Below are positions 1 to 11,249 of a DNA stretch of 64,000 nt, one piece after another. The notes under the pieces were generated by a model that searched no databases, was not told where the DNA came from, and saw only the letters and a program-made list of their open reading frames with translations. The DNA is from Micropterix aruncella (Eukaryota; Arthropoda; Insecta; Lepidoptera; Micropterigidae): assembly GCA_944548615.1 (NCBI GenBank), contig OX155955.1, positions 3,560,279 through 3,624,278 of the forward strand. The letters are read 5' to 3'. The position numbers were made by a program, and so were the translations under genes. Position 1 is the first letter of the stretch. Every line of letters starts with the position of its first letter.

Positions 1-330
1 AAGGCATCTGTGTACCAAATTTCAAGTATAAATCCAATATTTCAAGATTGAAATTTGACTAGTGCGCACCCCTGGTGGACCGATTTAACCACAACCTTTT
101 CACCTCTTGCCATTACCAAATGAAGCATGCTTGCAAAGTTCACCTCAATCGGCTTAAGCATTTGGTCGCTATTGTGGAGGAATACACAAACACATAGACA
201 GACTTTCATCTGAAAATGGTCTTAATCGTCTCACAGGTGCTGAAATACGATATTTTCATCTTTATCACAAAAAAAAATCTGCTCATTCACAAAATTTTCC
301 TCTGTTGGTTGGTGAGCCGGAAAAGTAATT
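1..330 (+). repeat. dispersed repeat family A, near-complete copy
   Basis: Starts inside the family and runs through 'GGTGGACCGATTT', 'CTTGCCATTACCAAATGA', 'CACCTCAATCGGCTTAAGC' and 'ACACATAGACAGACTTTCAT'. Other copies: 8700-8850 (minus, head), 8930-9270 (minus, full), 12549-12710 (plus, tail), 26125-26210 (plus, head), 39190-39843 (plus, split by a foldback element) and 40650-40735 (plus, head). Non-coding and non-autonomous; class not determined. Such tails with 'ACAGACAGAC' are common in lepidopteran genomes. Confidence 0.75.
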
Positions 331-997
331 GTAGCGCTACATTGCTAATAACCCTAAAACTTCATACAGACCGAACAGTACTCAATTAACACATGTATCG
401 AAGCAAAATATCCTATGGGAGTCGCATATATTTAAAATTGTCAAAATAGGAAACTCTCACATATCTGATTACAAAATCATTTGTGAAGGTGTTGCCAGAT
501 TGTCGCCATTAAAAATATACACCGTGAGTTTTTAATTAGTGACATCCTTGTAGAGGGTGAATCAGTACGAGCAAATAAGCAACTTTTAATATAAAATTCT
601 TTAAACAATTAATATAATAAAGTAATATTAAAAATACATTTTATTTAAATGATCAGCTATTTATTTGACATTGTTAATGGCGCTCGGTTGTCGAAGTTGG
701 CGACCTTGAACGGCCTTCTGTTGAACACAATAGTCGCGTAAGGCCATACATAGATGGCGCTGCGCTGTTTTTTATCAACAGAAAAATTTGGAATACTTTA
801 CCACCACTTATTGAACCTTTTTTGAAACGGAATAAACATTAGAAATAAAACAGGGTCTAGAATGTATCTAATAGTTAAAAAACAGTAATTTAAAAGAAAT
901 CAATAAAGAAAAAATCACAGATTTCTATCTAGCCGTTAGAATGATTACTTTTAGTGAGCTTACAATTGCATTTCACAATTGCGTAATTAACAGATGG
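331..997. other. AT-rich intronic DNA, nothing recognised
   Basis: No open frame, exon-like segment or repeat match elsewhere in the window was seen. It ends at the left inverted repeat of the transposon that begins at 998. Confidence 0.5.
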
Positions 998-3900
998 CGA
1001 TGGCCATAAGTTGACACCTCGTAACAGTCATTTTGTTAACTTTTCAGGAGAACAAAAAAACTTCCTTAAAACATGATCAGGAGAGATTAAAATAAAACAA
1101 AAATATAGTTGGTGCGAAATTATGTTTATTATGACATGAAAACTACATTTAGTGGAAAATGTGTAAGAATAGTTTTTAACTGGTTAAATTGTCTCATACG
1201 TGGTTTCAATTCTCATTATTATAAACAAAAATTATTCATACGTGGTTTCAATTCTTACAACTATGTATAAAGAAAAAAGTATGATAATCAGCAAAATTCT
1301 CTATTATTTAATTTAATTCTACCTACAATAACATAAAAACCTGCAGAAAAACTGTAAAACCTAAAGTTTTAGTGGGCCAAATTGTTATAGAATGAGTGAT
1401 AGATAGGGATTACACTTTTTAGTTCCTGTAAATTCTGAAATTTTGATTCTGTAATTTTTAGTTCGTTTTCGAATAACCTCTGGTGGTCTACAGGAAAGAT
1501 GACATTTCTTTTGGGCCTTTGTGGTATTATTTGATATTCTGAACAAAATTGAAGTTTGTAATGAATGGTTCCATCAGGTTTATACATTATTTCTTTTATG
1601 TCTGTTACACATGGGTCTCCTGACTTTTTACCGGGTCTTATAGAATCATATCTCATTAGATTAGGATCATCAATTTTTTTGAAAAAATCGTAACTCAACA
1701 GTTTGACTTCGTATGGTTGTTTGGGTCGAGCAGTTTTGGCTATTTCGGCATACTGTGATGGTACAAAAATAGCATCATTCTTTAGTAACTTTTTTTCTAT
1801 GTTAGCATGCCTGCTGTCTACCTCCATCTGGGTGTGTCCTGGTTCTAAATATTTCTGATAAATGTGGACATTATTTTTAACAGCAAAGTTAAGCAATCCA
1901 TTTGCCATAATGGCATTTCTATTCTGGTACGTACAACCGTCACTCCAGATTATGATTGGGAGATTGTCATGGCTGAATTGTTCCAAGTAGTCCACTAAGC
2001 AATTTACGAATACAGATGCCCGACAGTCAGCCTGTACTTCAGAAAATCAATAACACCTAACCTTCTTGGAAGCTACTTCATAAATAGTGAAATTATGTGT
2101 GATTAATTTCTTCTTGTAGTATGCACAGCTTGCTCTTATATAGGGACAGACTTCTACTGCTTGTACATCCCGTTGTAAAAGAATGCACTTTTTTTCCTGG
2201 GCCTGTTTTTTGTCCCATTCTTTTTTTTCTCTTGCCAGTGTTTTATTTTCTTGATGTTTGTTGTACCGTTCTACAGTCACTTGGTTAGCTTTATAGCTGA
2301 CACAGATATCGCATTGATCTTTCTTAGGGTTTTGTATGCCAATGTTCTTGAATTTAATGACTTTGTCAAACATTGAACGAGATAACTTTTTCTCAGACTT
2401 TTCCTGACAAACTCTAGAATATTCTCTATAAATTTCTATGATGCCACCCTTTACCGGTTCCAAGTAAAGTTTCTTAGTTGTTTTCCTACAATAATGAGAG
2501 GGCAACTTTGGTAAGCTGTCAATGAATTTTTCGAGAAATTCTTTAGCATTTTTCTTGTCTTAGCCTCTCTGTTTCCTTTCCTTTTCAGCATCCGTCAAAG
2601 GTCTAGTCATACTATTTGTAGATTTCTTAATCCAGTTTTGTATAGTCCATTCTCCAATAGCTAAAGTGTTTTGAAACATATTTTTACAGACGTGTAGTTT
2701 TTCTTCATTTACCTTTAAATGATAATGTAAAGACATTGACCTTCTGTTTTCTTCAGTAGGTTTAGCCGTCCTCTTTGGCTTTGACCTGTCAATCAGATTG
2801 ATGACAAACATTTTTTTTCAGGCCAGGTCAATGCCCAATATAAATCAAAAATCTCTTTTCGTTGATCTTCACTTATCTTATTACATTTTCTTAATTTGGA
2901 ATTCTGGCAGGTTTGTGAAGTACAAGTAGGACCTATGGCTTTTGAAGGTCTTTGTACATCATTTGTGTTACAGGAACCGTCATTTCTTTTCCATCCCAAG
3001 TATGGTTTACCTGTTTCTCTAAGCCTTTTATTTTTAGTACTTTTCCACTCAATTGGGTCAGCTAAACCTTTTATTTTTTTTGTTTTCTTCTGTCCTAGAG
3101 AATTGGTTTCAGTGTCAGAATGTGTTTGATATTCAGGATCATTTTGCAACGGAAGTTCAGCATCGAATACAGCAGCTTGAGGTGGTAGATTGCATTCAGA
3201 ATGTGTTTGATTTTCAGGAACATTTAGAAGTAAATGTTCGGGATTGCAGAGAGCCGTTTGAGGTAGTAGATGGCATTCAGAACCCAGTTGATTTTCAGGA
3301 GTATTTAGCAGTGAATGTTTGTCATTTAAGAGAGCATCTTGAGGTAGTAGGTTACATTCAGAATCCAGTTGATATTCAGGAGTATTTAGCAGAAGACGTT
3401 CAGGATCGAGGACAGGAACTTGATATTGTGGATTGCTGTCAGAACTTGGTTGACATTCAGGTGCACTTGGCAGTGCTAGGTCGTCGTTCAAGACAGCAAC
3501 TTAATATTGCGGATTGCGGTCAGAACTTGGTTGACATTCAAGTGCATTTGGTAGTGCGAGGTCGGCATTCAGGATAGAAGATTGAAGTAGTGGAGTCACG
3601 TCACTATCTAGTTGATATTCGCAAGCATTCTCCAATTGTTGAGGCAGTAGAATCTCGGCATTGCAGATTCCTCTCTGACTTTCCGGATTTATGTCAAATT
3701 GTACTGCAGAAGCGCATGGATGAACAACGGGTATTAAAGTACCGTTGAATATCACATAGTCTTTTATTTCATACTGTGTTGAGCTTCCACTTTGATTATG
3801 ACTTGCACCAAGGTTAGGATTTTCTTGTGGTATTCTTATAATTTTTGAGAGTGGTTCATCGTCACTGCTATTGAAGCTGTTCTCTTCCATTATTATTAGT

Positions 3901-4600
3901 ACCAGGTAGTAGGTAATATTGTAGTAGGTAAGTCTCTCCCAAGTTATCGCTGAAAAGAAAGTGAACAAAATTACATGGTGGTAAAGAATGTGTAGATGCT
4001 ACTGGGTGGCAACTAAATAACGTAAACAAGTATAATTTTCATTATTTTCAAGTATTCAACAAAAATACACAATGCAATAAAAAACTAACCTCTTTTGTGA
4101 ATTCCACCATGTGGTATTGACAATTATACTGCCTCACTGTAGTAATTTTCAATGCCTGATGCACACGTAATAAGCTGTATTGTTGCATATTATAATGAGT
4201 AAACCCCAATAACAAAAATTAAACAAGGCACCAATGGACTTGTAACCAACAAAATTATAAACAATATGGCCGCCGAGTGATTTGTGTGTGACAATACAAG
4301 CTGTCAACTGAATTGACACCTCATAACTGCACCATGGTAAATAAATATGGTTGCTCACTGTTATTCTTTGCGACAATACGAGTTGTCAATTTAAACTGAA
4401 ACCTCGTATCATCACAAAAAAAACATTTGTTTTGAATGGTATTACAAGGTTCCAACTGTGGATGAGTTTGTATGAGAAATATTTTTTGTCAGTTATGAGT
4501 TTTTAATCTATGGCAGCGCGAAATTTTTTAGAAATTTTTCGTATACATATCTCTGTTTAGGCCGAAATGTCTGTTACGAGGTGTCAACTTATGGCCATCG
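998..4600 (-). mobile_element. 3.6-kb DNA transposon with perfect 29-bp inverted ends, dead
   Basis: The inverted ends at 998-1026 and 4572-4600 are exact reverse complements over 29 bases (left end begins CGATGGCCATAAGTTGACAC). Subterminal repeats lie inside both ends: ATACGTGGTTTCAATTCT twice on the left (about 1196-1254), and two related units on the right (4290-4327 and 4372-4410) of the form ACAATAC(G/A)AG..TGTCAA...CCTC(G/A)TA. The target duplication is not obvious. A minus-strand transposase-like gene fills the interior. The element lies in an intron of the KIAA0825 homologue. Confidence 0.85.
1369..3890 (-). pseudogene. decayed transposase-like gene of the 998-4600 element
   Basis: The most plausible start is MEENSFNSSDDEPL at 3890. 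The N-terminal part carries about seven degenerate tandem peptide repeats of 20-26 residues (pattern NxPExQxxSExNLxPQ). A lysine-rich linker follows, then a Zn-like region (KKDQCDICVSYK) and the core with WSDGCTYQNRN and EPGHTQMEVDSRHANIEKK, which fits a DDE-type transposase. Lesions: stops at 3501-3503 (CAA to TAA inside a repeat), 2560-2562 and 2047-2049 (TGG to TGA in CYWF), plus a one-base frameshift at the A8/T8 run 2811-2818. The frame continues across every stop, so this is one broken gene. The family is widespread in arthropods; Sola is a candidate superfamily, but I cannot settle it. Confidence 0.8.
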
Positions 4601-4917
4601 TAAAAAATAGAAAAATAAAGAATAGAACGATTATACTATATTACTGATGCACAAGCATTAATTCCACACTGAAAGTATGTGTTTAGTCACAACACTAGAA
4701 ATTAACTCGTAAAGTATGCATTATTGCGCAGATTTAAAACACACCATCGCATTTTAAGACGCACTGCTCCTGGCGGGATTAACTATCACTTTTATCACTA
4801 ATCACTTTTATGCTAATTATTCTTTAATTTCACATTAAACGACAGATCAAGCTCGGATTGGATTGGGAAATTTAAATTTAAATTATTGAATTGAAAAAAA
4901 ATATATATTTTTTTCAG

Positions 4918-5145
4918 AGTTCCCCGACGTCGAACATGTCTGCGCTGCTCGTAAACGATATTCTAAATATACTTCTATGCTCATCTCGTTTGTTGGCATC
5001 CATGTGTGGTCGAGGCTCCGAGTTGGCGGGCCTGGGCGTTATGGGCAGCAGCAGCGCTCGGGACGTAGTTGACGTTCATTCGAAATGTGGCGAGTTATTT
5101 CGATGTCTCGTCTTGAGAGGGGCACCACTTCATAATCTATATAAG
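4918..5145 (+). CDS. KIAA0825 homolog: KIAA0825 homologue, exon 1 of the visible part
   Basis: The exon follows a T-rich acceptor ending in TTTTCAG at 4917 and stops before a GTAGAA donor at 5146. It has 76 codons, in phase 0 at both ends. It reads SSPTSNMSALLVNDILNILL at the start and ends in GAPLHNLYK. The segment DVHSKCGELFRCLVL matches the human pattern FKIHTHCNNLFTTLVI in spacing and key residues. An ATG upstream in the same frame (4891) lies inside the polypyrimidine tract, so it is not a start; the protein continues into exons beyond the left edge. Confidence 0.85.
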
Positions 5146-5598
5146 GTAGAAATAATTATTTTGTATGTGGAGTGATGCAAAGAGTTTTCTAGAATTTAAA
5201 AGGTGATTTAAGAAGCCTCAGACATACTTTTCACGCATGATGCGAGAAACTATAGAATTCTAAAAAGAAGATAAAACGATTTCTAACACAAAATGTTATT
5301 ATAAACCTCGTCCCTGATTTACGAGCAAAAAATGAAACAGTAGATGCGTGTACCCATAAGCATCTGAATCGTCGTCAGCAACTAGACAAGAATAATTGTT
5401 CTAGCATACACGAACTATTGAAATCAACCGAAAATATAAATATCATAACATCTATTCCGTATAGGCTGGATAATGCAGATGTAAACCACTCAATTCGACC
5501 AATAAATAAAGTGTTGCGCAACATCTCAAAGATCATAATATGCTAAATTAACTAAATACTTATGCTAAATTTATATAGCTAACGGTCCACCTTATAAA

Positions 5599-5840
5599 CC
5601 CCTCAGGCCACAACCCGATTCAGCGTGACGGCCCCGTTTTATTTTAATTTTAATTTAATTTGTTTTGTTTTATTATGTTTTATTATGTTAATATGTTTCA
5701 TTTTAATTATGGGTACAGTGGTTTGGCAGTAATTAATGTTTTGGTGAGACAGTGTCGTAATAATTTTTTTTTACTAATTTTTACAAAAAATTTTTGGGAC
5801 ATCAACTTGTCAATCGGCTGAGGGGCCAAGGCCTGAAGGG
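5599..5840. mobile_element. possible small MITE with CCCYTCAGGCC ends
   Basis: The left end reads CCCCTCAGGCC and the right end, reverse-complemented, CCCTTCAGGCC (10 of 11 match). The right side is followed by TTAA; the left is preceded by ATAA, so a TTAA duplication would need one substitution. The interior is AT-rich and non-coding. Confidence 0.35.
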
Positions 5841-6669
5841 TTAAGAGTGACTGCCACCAGAAAGGATCATCTTTAAATTCAAAGGGCCAATGGAAGTTCA
5901 GTAATCAAGAAAAATGTGTTTTTGGGATTTTGACTTCATACATATTTTTTTTAAATACTAGATTTTATTTTACAGGTGATTATACTAAAAAAAAAACAAA
6001 GGCGAAAATCATGTACATTTAAAAAAATATTCAACCGAGAAAAGTTACTGTGATAACCCGAGATAACTGTGTGTCACCGAGATAAAAAATCATGAATATC
6101 TCAATAAAAAAGACTATACCAAAAAAGTAGTGTGTAGATGATTTTCAGGGATTTCAGGTCAGTTTTTATGTAGAATAATGCCCTGTAAAAGAAAATCTCT
6201 TAATATCCATGAATATTTTTCCAGAACATAAAAGTCTTTATTTTTTTTTTGATGGGTTTCATCTTTTCCTTTTAGTCAGAGACAAGTTGTATAATATAAA
6301 TTAACATATTATTTTGGGTAGAAAACGAACATATCTTTACAAACGTTGTATTTTGCAACTCAAAAGCCATAAAGGGATCTCACAACAATGTAAAACTCCG
6401 CAGTATATTCAAGATGTGAATACGAGCAATTGCGAAAGCGATTGAATTGCGAGAGTGTTTGTAATAAGGCTGCTGGTATTAACTAAAAGACTAAGGTTAG
6501 TAGTAGAAGTATCCAGGTTAGACTTTGAAGAGCATTTTGAAGGTTATAAGTAGTCCAAAAGAGTCAACAGCACTGAAAGAGTAAAATGGCAAAAATAGAA
6601 AGAGTGTAAGAAATTCTTAGCTTAGTTTTATCAGTCGATGGTCAAAGTAGCTTAAATCCACTTTGAATA

Positions 6670-7425
6670 TAACTAGCTGTTGCCCGCGGCTTCGCTTCGC
6701 GTAAAGTTTCAAATCGATTTGTTAATTTAATTAGAGTGGCATTTATTTGCCTTTTTAGACGCTACCTTTAGATATATAGTGCAAGACGTCCCCCTCAGAT
6801 GTACGCTACCTATCTCGTAGACATATGCGTCTTGTTCATTGCCACCCGCTATACGCTGACCTAGGTATTTCGAGGTGCTTGCACGCGTCACTAATTTCAA
6901 GATATCTTTATAACTATGCCACTCAAGAACTTATGGCTAATTTTATCTCTATTTAAAACCTGTGATAATGGATGAATTTATTTTGATAAGGATTTTTTTA
7001 TTGCTTCAATAAACACTACCTAATTATTTTTCTTATTTTTTGAGACATCAAAGCAGTTATTGTAGCTTAAAAAATATAAAAGTTCGATATCTGTCATCGG
7101 AAAGCTGTCATCGACTTTTTGATACATCTCTTTGAGGTCGATATTTTTTGTCATATATTGTTTTCACATGTATCAAACCGTTTCGTCAGCGCACGCCGAT
7201 AAAACAACTCACCAGCTCATTTTGCTCCGACTTGATTTAGAAATATCGTGATTTCGTATTGAAACCAATATTTATCACAATAAAATATAGCCTATAGCAC
7301 TCATTGATAATGGAGCTTTCCAATAATGAAATAATTTTTGAAATCGGATGAGTAGTTTCGGAGATAACCCCCTACATACAAACTTACAAACATTACTTAT
7401 TTATAATATTAGTATAGGTAAAGAA
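6670..7425. repeat. dispersed non-coding repeat, Lepidoptera-type ends
   Basis: Starts at CTAGCTGTTGCCCGCGGCTTCG-like sequence and ends with a 'TACATACAAACTTACAAAC ... TATAATATTAGTATAGG' motif. Related sequence occurs near 28640-28805 and, reversed in sense, near 31500-31670 (CGGGTAAAACCGCGGGATAC). No coding content. Confidence 0.55.
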
Positions 7426-7439
7426 ATGTTTCATTTCAG

Positions 7440-7836
7440 GTTTTTAAGCAATCCCCTTTGGATATATTCGATACATCTATGTCTGGAGCGGCGCCGTGGT
7501 TCATATTTTCGTCTCGCAGCCTCTTTCCGCCTGATTCCCAGGATCGTAACGCCAAAACGTTCAAGGATCTGTCAACAGCGACAGCAGTCGCTCTGGAACT
7601 GGAGGTGTTGCTGGCCCAGCCGCAGCCGGTGTGGACTTTGCTTCTGAAAGTTTTGCTGATGAGGGACTGCGCCGTGGCTCGGATCATCCTATCGAAGTGT
7701 TTAACGAAAGCCGCTTCTTGTAAGCAAACACGCCCGGCTAAGATCTTCGCCGATAATATGGCATTGAGCTCAAAATGCGACGGGTTTCTGTGCACGCTCG
7801 AAGGATCTTGCGTACGACAGAAAGATGACTTATTAG
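7440..7836 (+). CDS. KIAA0825 homolog: KIAA0825 homologue, exon 2
   Basis: Acceptor TTTCAG ends at 7439 and the GTATAT donor starts at 7837. The exon has 397 nt, entering in phase 0 and leaving in phase 1. It begins VFKQSPLDIFD, completing the LYK/VF motif from exon 1, and carries LAQPQPVWTLLLKVLLMRD followed by ARIILSKCL. This parallels the human LSQPxxNWNLLLETLL ... LLRILLK segment. An antisense frame over the same stretch (7436-7861) has no family signal. The exon lies directly after a dispersed repeat that ends about 15 bases before it. Confidence 0.87.
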
Positions 7837-7990
7837 GTATATAATAATACTTACTATCCATTTACTCCCTCTTTTAGGGCCGTTTTTTGTTTCATGTAGA
7901 TAGCACTAACCGCTCATCGAGTAGTCGCTCCGGGTGAAAATGCTAGACACACAAAATACTCACTAACACCATAAAGATGGAGAATCTTAC

Positions 7991-8264
7991 CTCTTTAAAG
8001 ATCTTGGTCTCTCCAGGAAAAAAATCAACTGCTTCCTAGAAAACGTATCTAAAACCGCAATTTCCGCATCTCAAATTCTAAGGGTTCGAAGGGGGAGGGA
8101 ATGGGTGGTGAGGTGAACGCTCACATGTGGCAAGACAGCTGTCTTAAACCTACCACAGCCGGTCGTTAGTCCGGAGTCCACCGCTCACCACTCAGAAGTG
8201 TAATCATAGTATTATGATGGGCCCGACTTCTATCGGTGAATTGAATGGCAGCTCCATTTGTATT
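7991..8264 (+). mobile_element. 3' end of an R2/NeSL-type retrotransposon
   Basis: Closely matches the 3' end of the element at 19241-20282 (corresponding to about 19,999-20,275): the last codons of the endonuclease ORF (FKDLGLSRK-like), then the 3' UTR with 'CACATGTGGCAAGACAGCTG' and 'ATTATGATGGGCCCGACT', ending TTTGTATTTTATTTA. A severely 5'-truncated copy. Confidence 0.75.
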
Positions 8265-8540
8265 TTATTTACTGACCTACTCACGGGGCATTGTGGCCTG
8301 AACAAACACATATACATGCTTCGAGACACGAAAATGTGCAGGTTCTGCCAAAGGGCAGAGGAAACTCCCCAGCACCTCATGTGCGAGTGTGGCCCGCTGA
8401 TGCGTAAAAGATACACCCACCTGGGTGGGCATTACCTCCAATCTGAGGAGGTAAAACAATCTGGCGCCAAATGCCTGTTGAGGTTCTTAAATGACACGAG
8501 GTTTAACGCAGAACTATATAGTAGGTGGCGAACACAATAG
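8265..8540 (+). pseudogene. C-terminal fragment of an R1/Jockey-type LINE ORF2
   Basis: The frame reads LLTGHCGLNKHIYMLRD then CRFCQRAEETPQHLMCEC, a C-X2-C-X8-H-X4-C zinc-binding tail found after the RNase H domain of R1/Jockey-type LINEs, and ends SRWRTQ*. Only the tail is present. It abuts the truncated R2-like 3' end, so the first residues of the open frame belong to the other element. Confidence 0.65.
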
Positions 8541-8699
8541 ATCAGCAATGGTCGCAGTGTTACAAGGCTCATAAAAACCTTATAAAAGCCCCACACAACA
8601 AATAAAAAAATATAAAAAAAGTGTGTTAGCGGGGGCGCACTAGTCATATGTAATCCTCGAAATATTGGACTTAGATACTTGAAATGCACTAATACACAG

Positions 8700-9270
8700 C
8701 TTTGTTAAGCCAAAATCAAATTGTGAAATTGTGGTTGAAATCGGTCCACCAGAGGGCGTGCTAGTCATACTTCAATTTCGAAATATTGCGGTTAGAGACT
8801 TGAAATTCGGTACACTAACGCTTTGTTGGACAAAAATCACAGTGTGAAGTTTTGCTTGGAGATATTCCAACTATTGTATTGTATACAATATAATACAATA
8901 GTTACTATATTGTATAAAAGTGATGCAAATAAAAATTGTGAACACGTTAAAAATTTCTTTGAGATGAAGATGGAAATATCCATTTTGAGCCCCTCTGAGA
9001 TGATTAACATCATTTTTAGATTAAATATGTCTGTGTCCATCTGTCTGGCTTTATGTATTCCTCCACGATAGCACCCAACCGCTTAATCAGATTGAGTTGA
9101 AATTCGGTATACAGGCATCATTTGATCATGGCATGGGTTGAATATATTGTGCTTGGAATCGGTCTACCAGGGGGTGCACTAGTGCATCTATCTTGAAATA
9201 TTCGGTTTAGAGACTTCAAATTTGGTACACAGATGCCTTGTTGGGCCAAAATCACATTTTGAAATATTGG
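8700..9270 (-). repeat. two reversed copies of dispersed repeat family A
   Basis: 8700-8850 is a head fragment and 8930-9270 a full copy, both reverse complement to the copy at 1-330 (for example GAATCGGTCTACCAGGGGGT and CATCTGTCTGGCTTTATGTA). A small palindromic AT stretch (8876-8906, ACTATTGTATT ... AATACAATAGT) lies between them. Confidence 0.7.
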
Positions 9271-9429
9271 TTTAAATATCTCATATACAAGCTACACTAA
9301 TAATATTTAAATATATAAATACGTTTTAATCACATATTAATTCCGACCTGCCCAAAGATAGCTGAGAAACGAACCGCTACTCTCGAGGTTGTTTGGTTCG
9401 TTCACCCACCGATAGAGCTCACTCATAGA

Positions 9430-9515
9430 TTTTATTTATGAAGTTAATATTTTGATGAAATCAGTCCTTGGCTACTAGCCGGGATAGTCTTGGGGTGACA
9501 CAGCCGATTTTTCAT
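9430..9515. repeat. terminal piece of repeat family B
   Basis: Reverse-complement match to about 11955-12030 (GTGTCACCCCAAGACT ... AGTAGCCA.GGA.T.ATTTCATC). The two copies lie in opposite orientation about 2.5 kb apart. Confidence 0.5.
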
Positions 9516-9581
9516 TCACCTCGCTTCATCTTTTGAATATTTTCTTTTGTACTTATATTGATTGTTAATGGTATGTTTTAG

Positions 9582-9847
9582 ATGATAACTGCGATGCTGT
9601 AGCGGCACTCACTTACATAATAATGTCGGTCTGCTCGCGTGACCAAATCAAGTCTGTGTTGGTGGGCGCGTTGGAGTCCATCGGTACGACTTGGGCCGAT
9701 TGTCTGGACCGACGACAGGTTTGGTGTGGAGGCAGCAATGCGGCTGCTGCCTGGTGCCACGGGGCCGGAGGGTCCATCCGAAGACTGGCTCCTGCTCTTG
9801 CAGCATCTGCACTCACCGCTGCTGCGGCCGGAGCATCAATTTATCAG
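9582..9847 (+). CDS. KIAA0825 homolog: KIAA0825 homologue, exon 3 (3' end uncertain)
   Basis: The acceptor TTTTAG ends at 9581, and the split codon G|AT keeps the frame from exon 2. The first part (DDNCDAVAALTYIIMSVCSR, then IKSVLVGALESIGTTWADCL) looks like ordinary helical protein. Two weak donors are both phase 0 and both compatible with exon 4: GTTTGG at 9719 and GTTTAT at 9848. Between them the in-frame reading is an odd alanine-rich stretch, while the +1 frame reads like normal protein (RLLPGATG ... EDWLLLLQHLHSPLL). So either the exon ends at 9718, or the long form is real, or a one-base indel lies near 9700. Confidence 0.7.
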
Positions 9848-9908
9848 GTTTATTATTGTTCATATATATATATATATATATATTGCTGATACGTTCAGCC
9901 CCCGGATT

Positions 9909-10436
9909 TCGAAGCGACGATACGATACACGATTGTCGCCACACGACGATATTTGCGATTCTGGAAGCATTTTCACAGTCCTTCAATCGTCAGAAGTAAA
10001 ATAGGATAAACGACAGCGCGTGAGGTATCATCTGCATATCGTTACTCTAGGAGATAGCTGGTAAATGGCAATTAAAATCCCAGTTCAGCAATAATTACTG
10101 ACTATTCCCACCTGAGATGATTGAAATTTGAATATAGCGCCGAGAAATAAAGATATTCGATTTAATAAATAAAGGACGCAATCCAAATTACCCTTAACTC
10201 AATACGCTAAGCGCGCTCAGAGCCCGGTCCGAATTGAGCATACGCTGCTAAATGCCCGACCCTGGCCAATCAGAACACGAAATCGTAGTGGGAATCACGT
10301 GGAAAGTATTGAATTCCGAGATTAGCTGACGATTCGGAAACAGAATCAGTCAAGTCGTCGGATCGAGGTCAAATCAAATTCAATATCGTGTCGCGCTGAT
10401 GTATCGTATCGCAACTTCAGATCCTATAAAGCTAGT
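9909..10436. mobile_element. about 0.5-kb MITE, copy 1 (inverted ends)
   Basis: Imperfect inverted ends of roughly 35 bases: GCGACGATACGATACACGAT on the left, and GCGATACGATACATCAGCGC on the right when reverse-complemented. The interior has no coding content. A second copy in the same orientation is at 26500-27032. The element lies in intron 3 of the KIAA0825 homologue, just after an (AT)n tract at 9861-9881. Confidence 0.65.
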
Positions 10437-11050
10437 CATAACCAATATTAACAAGTTTTTAGGTACAAATCGAGTCTTTTAAAATTGATTGACAGAGCTT
10501 GCACTAATCAATTCAAATGGTAGTTTATTCCACATTTTCACCGCTTTATTTTGTAGAACATTCTCAAGAGGATTAGATTAAAATTTTGCTGTGTCGAATT
10601 TTGTGCTGTGGCCTTCAAGATTTGTGTTGACGTTCGTAATATCGTAATATCGCAGGCGCATTGTAATAATTTTTGAGATTTTTATTTGTCGATCAGGTCC
10701 CTTATTTGTCTTCTTTATTTGGAAGCAGTCAGTCCAAGTAATTCCGAGCGATTGTCATAATTCGTATTTTTCAGACCCACTGGCATTTTGGTTGCCCTTC
10801 ATTGTACCTTTTCCAGGACATCTACATCTTTGTATAAGTAGAGGTTGCAGAGCTGATAGCCATGCTCAAGAATAGGCTTCGCATATGCCTTGTAGATCTT
10901 TATAAACACCTCTATTGACAGATGTTGGAAAGCCTTTTTGGGAGAGATTTAATGTGTTTTTTAAACGAGACCTATGACCCCAGATTGGTTTGATTCCCGC
11001 GCTTTTAAACAATGGTATGTTACGGTAATAAAATTTAATTCAATTTTTAG

Positions 11051-11249
11051 ACAATGTCGTTGGTGATTCGCGCCGGGGCAGGTGTTTGGGGAACGGGCAG
11101 CGATGGGACGCAAGCTCTATTATCAGCCGTGCGGGAATCTTTACCGGCTAGCTGTTCACCTCTGGGCCAGTCGCCGGCTTTACAAATGCTAGCGGCGCAT
11201 ACATATGCGCAACTGCAGCTGCTTGCAGAACAATGCCATGCGGCTGACG
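11051..11249 (+). CDS. KIAA0825 homolog: KIAA0825 homologue, exon 4
   Basis: The acceptor CAATTTTTAG ends at 11050 and a good GTAAGC donor starts at 11250. The exon is 199 nt, phase 0 in and phase 1 out. It reads TMSLVIRAGAGVWGTGSDGT at the start and TYAQLQLLAEQCHAAD at the end. The MSLVIR core resembles the human AVSLVISRLP segment. Only this frame stays open through the whole exon and connects on both sides. Confidence 0.82.

Larger units (their letters stand above)
5146..7439. other. intron 1 of the visible gene part
   Basis: Contains a short TTAA-type candidate MITE (5599-5840), AT-rich sequence with nothing recognised (5845-6660), and a dispersed repeat (about 6670-7425) that begins CTAGCTGTTGCCCGCGGCTT and ends TTTATAATATTAGTATAGG. 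Those start and end sequences are typical of abundant lepidopteran interspersed repeats. No exon candidate was found. Confidence 0.6.

Noticed and set aside
2896..3577. Plus-strand open frames with repeats (QNxVDxQEHLAVNV type)
   Set aside because: Exact antisense of the peptide-repeat region of the decayed transposase; repeats in one frame force openness in others.
7436..7861. 141-codon antisense frame over exon 2
   Set aside because: Shadow of the conserved KIAA0825 exon, whose sense frame has homologue support.
8876..8925. AT palindrome as a regulatory site
   Set aside because: Low-complexity AT sequence between two decayed repeat copies; no context for function.
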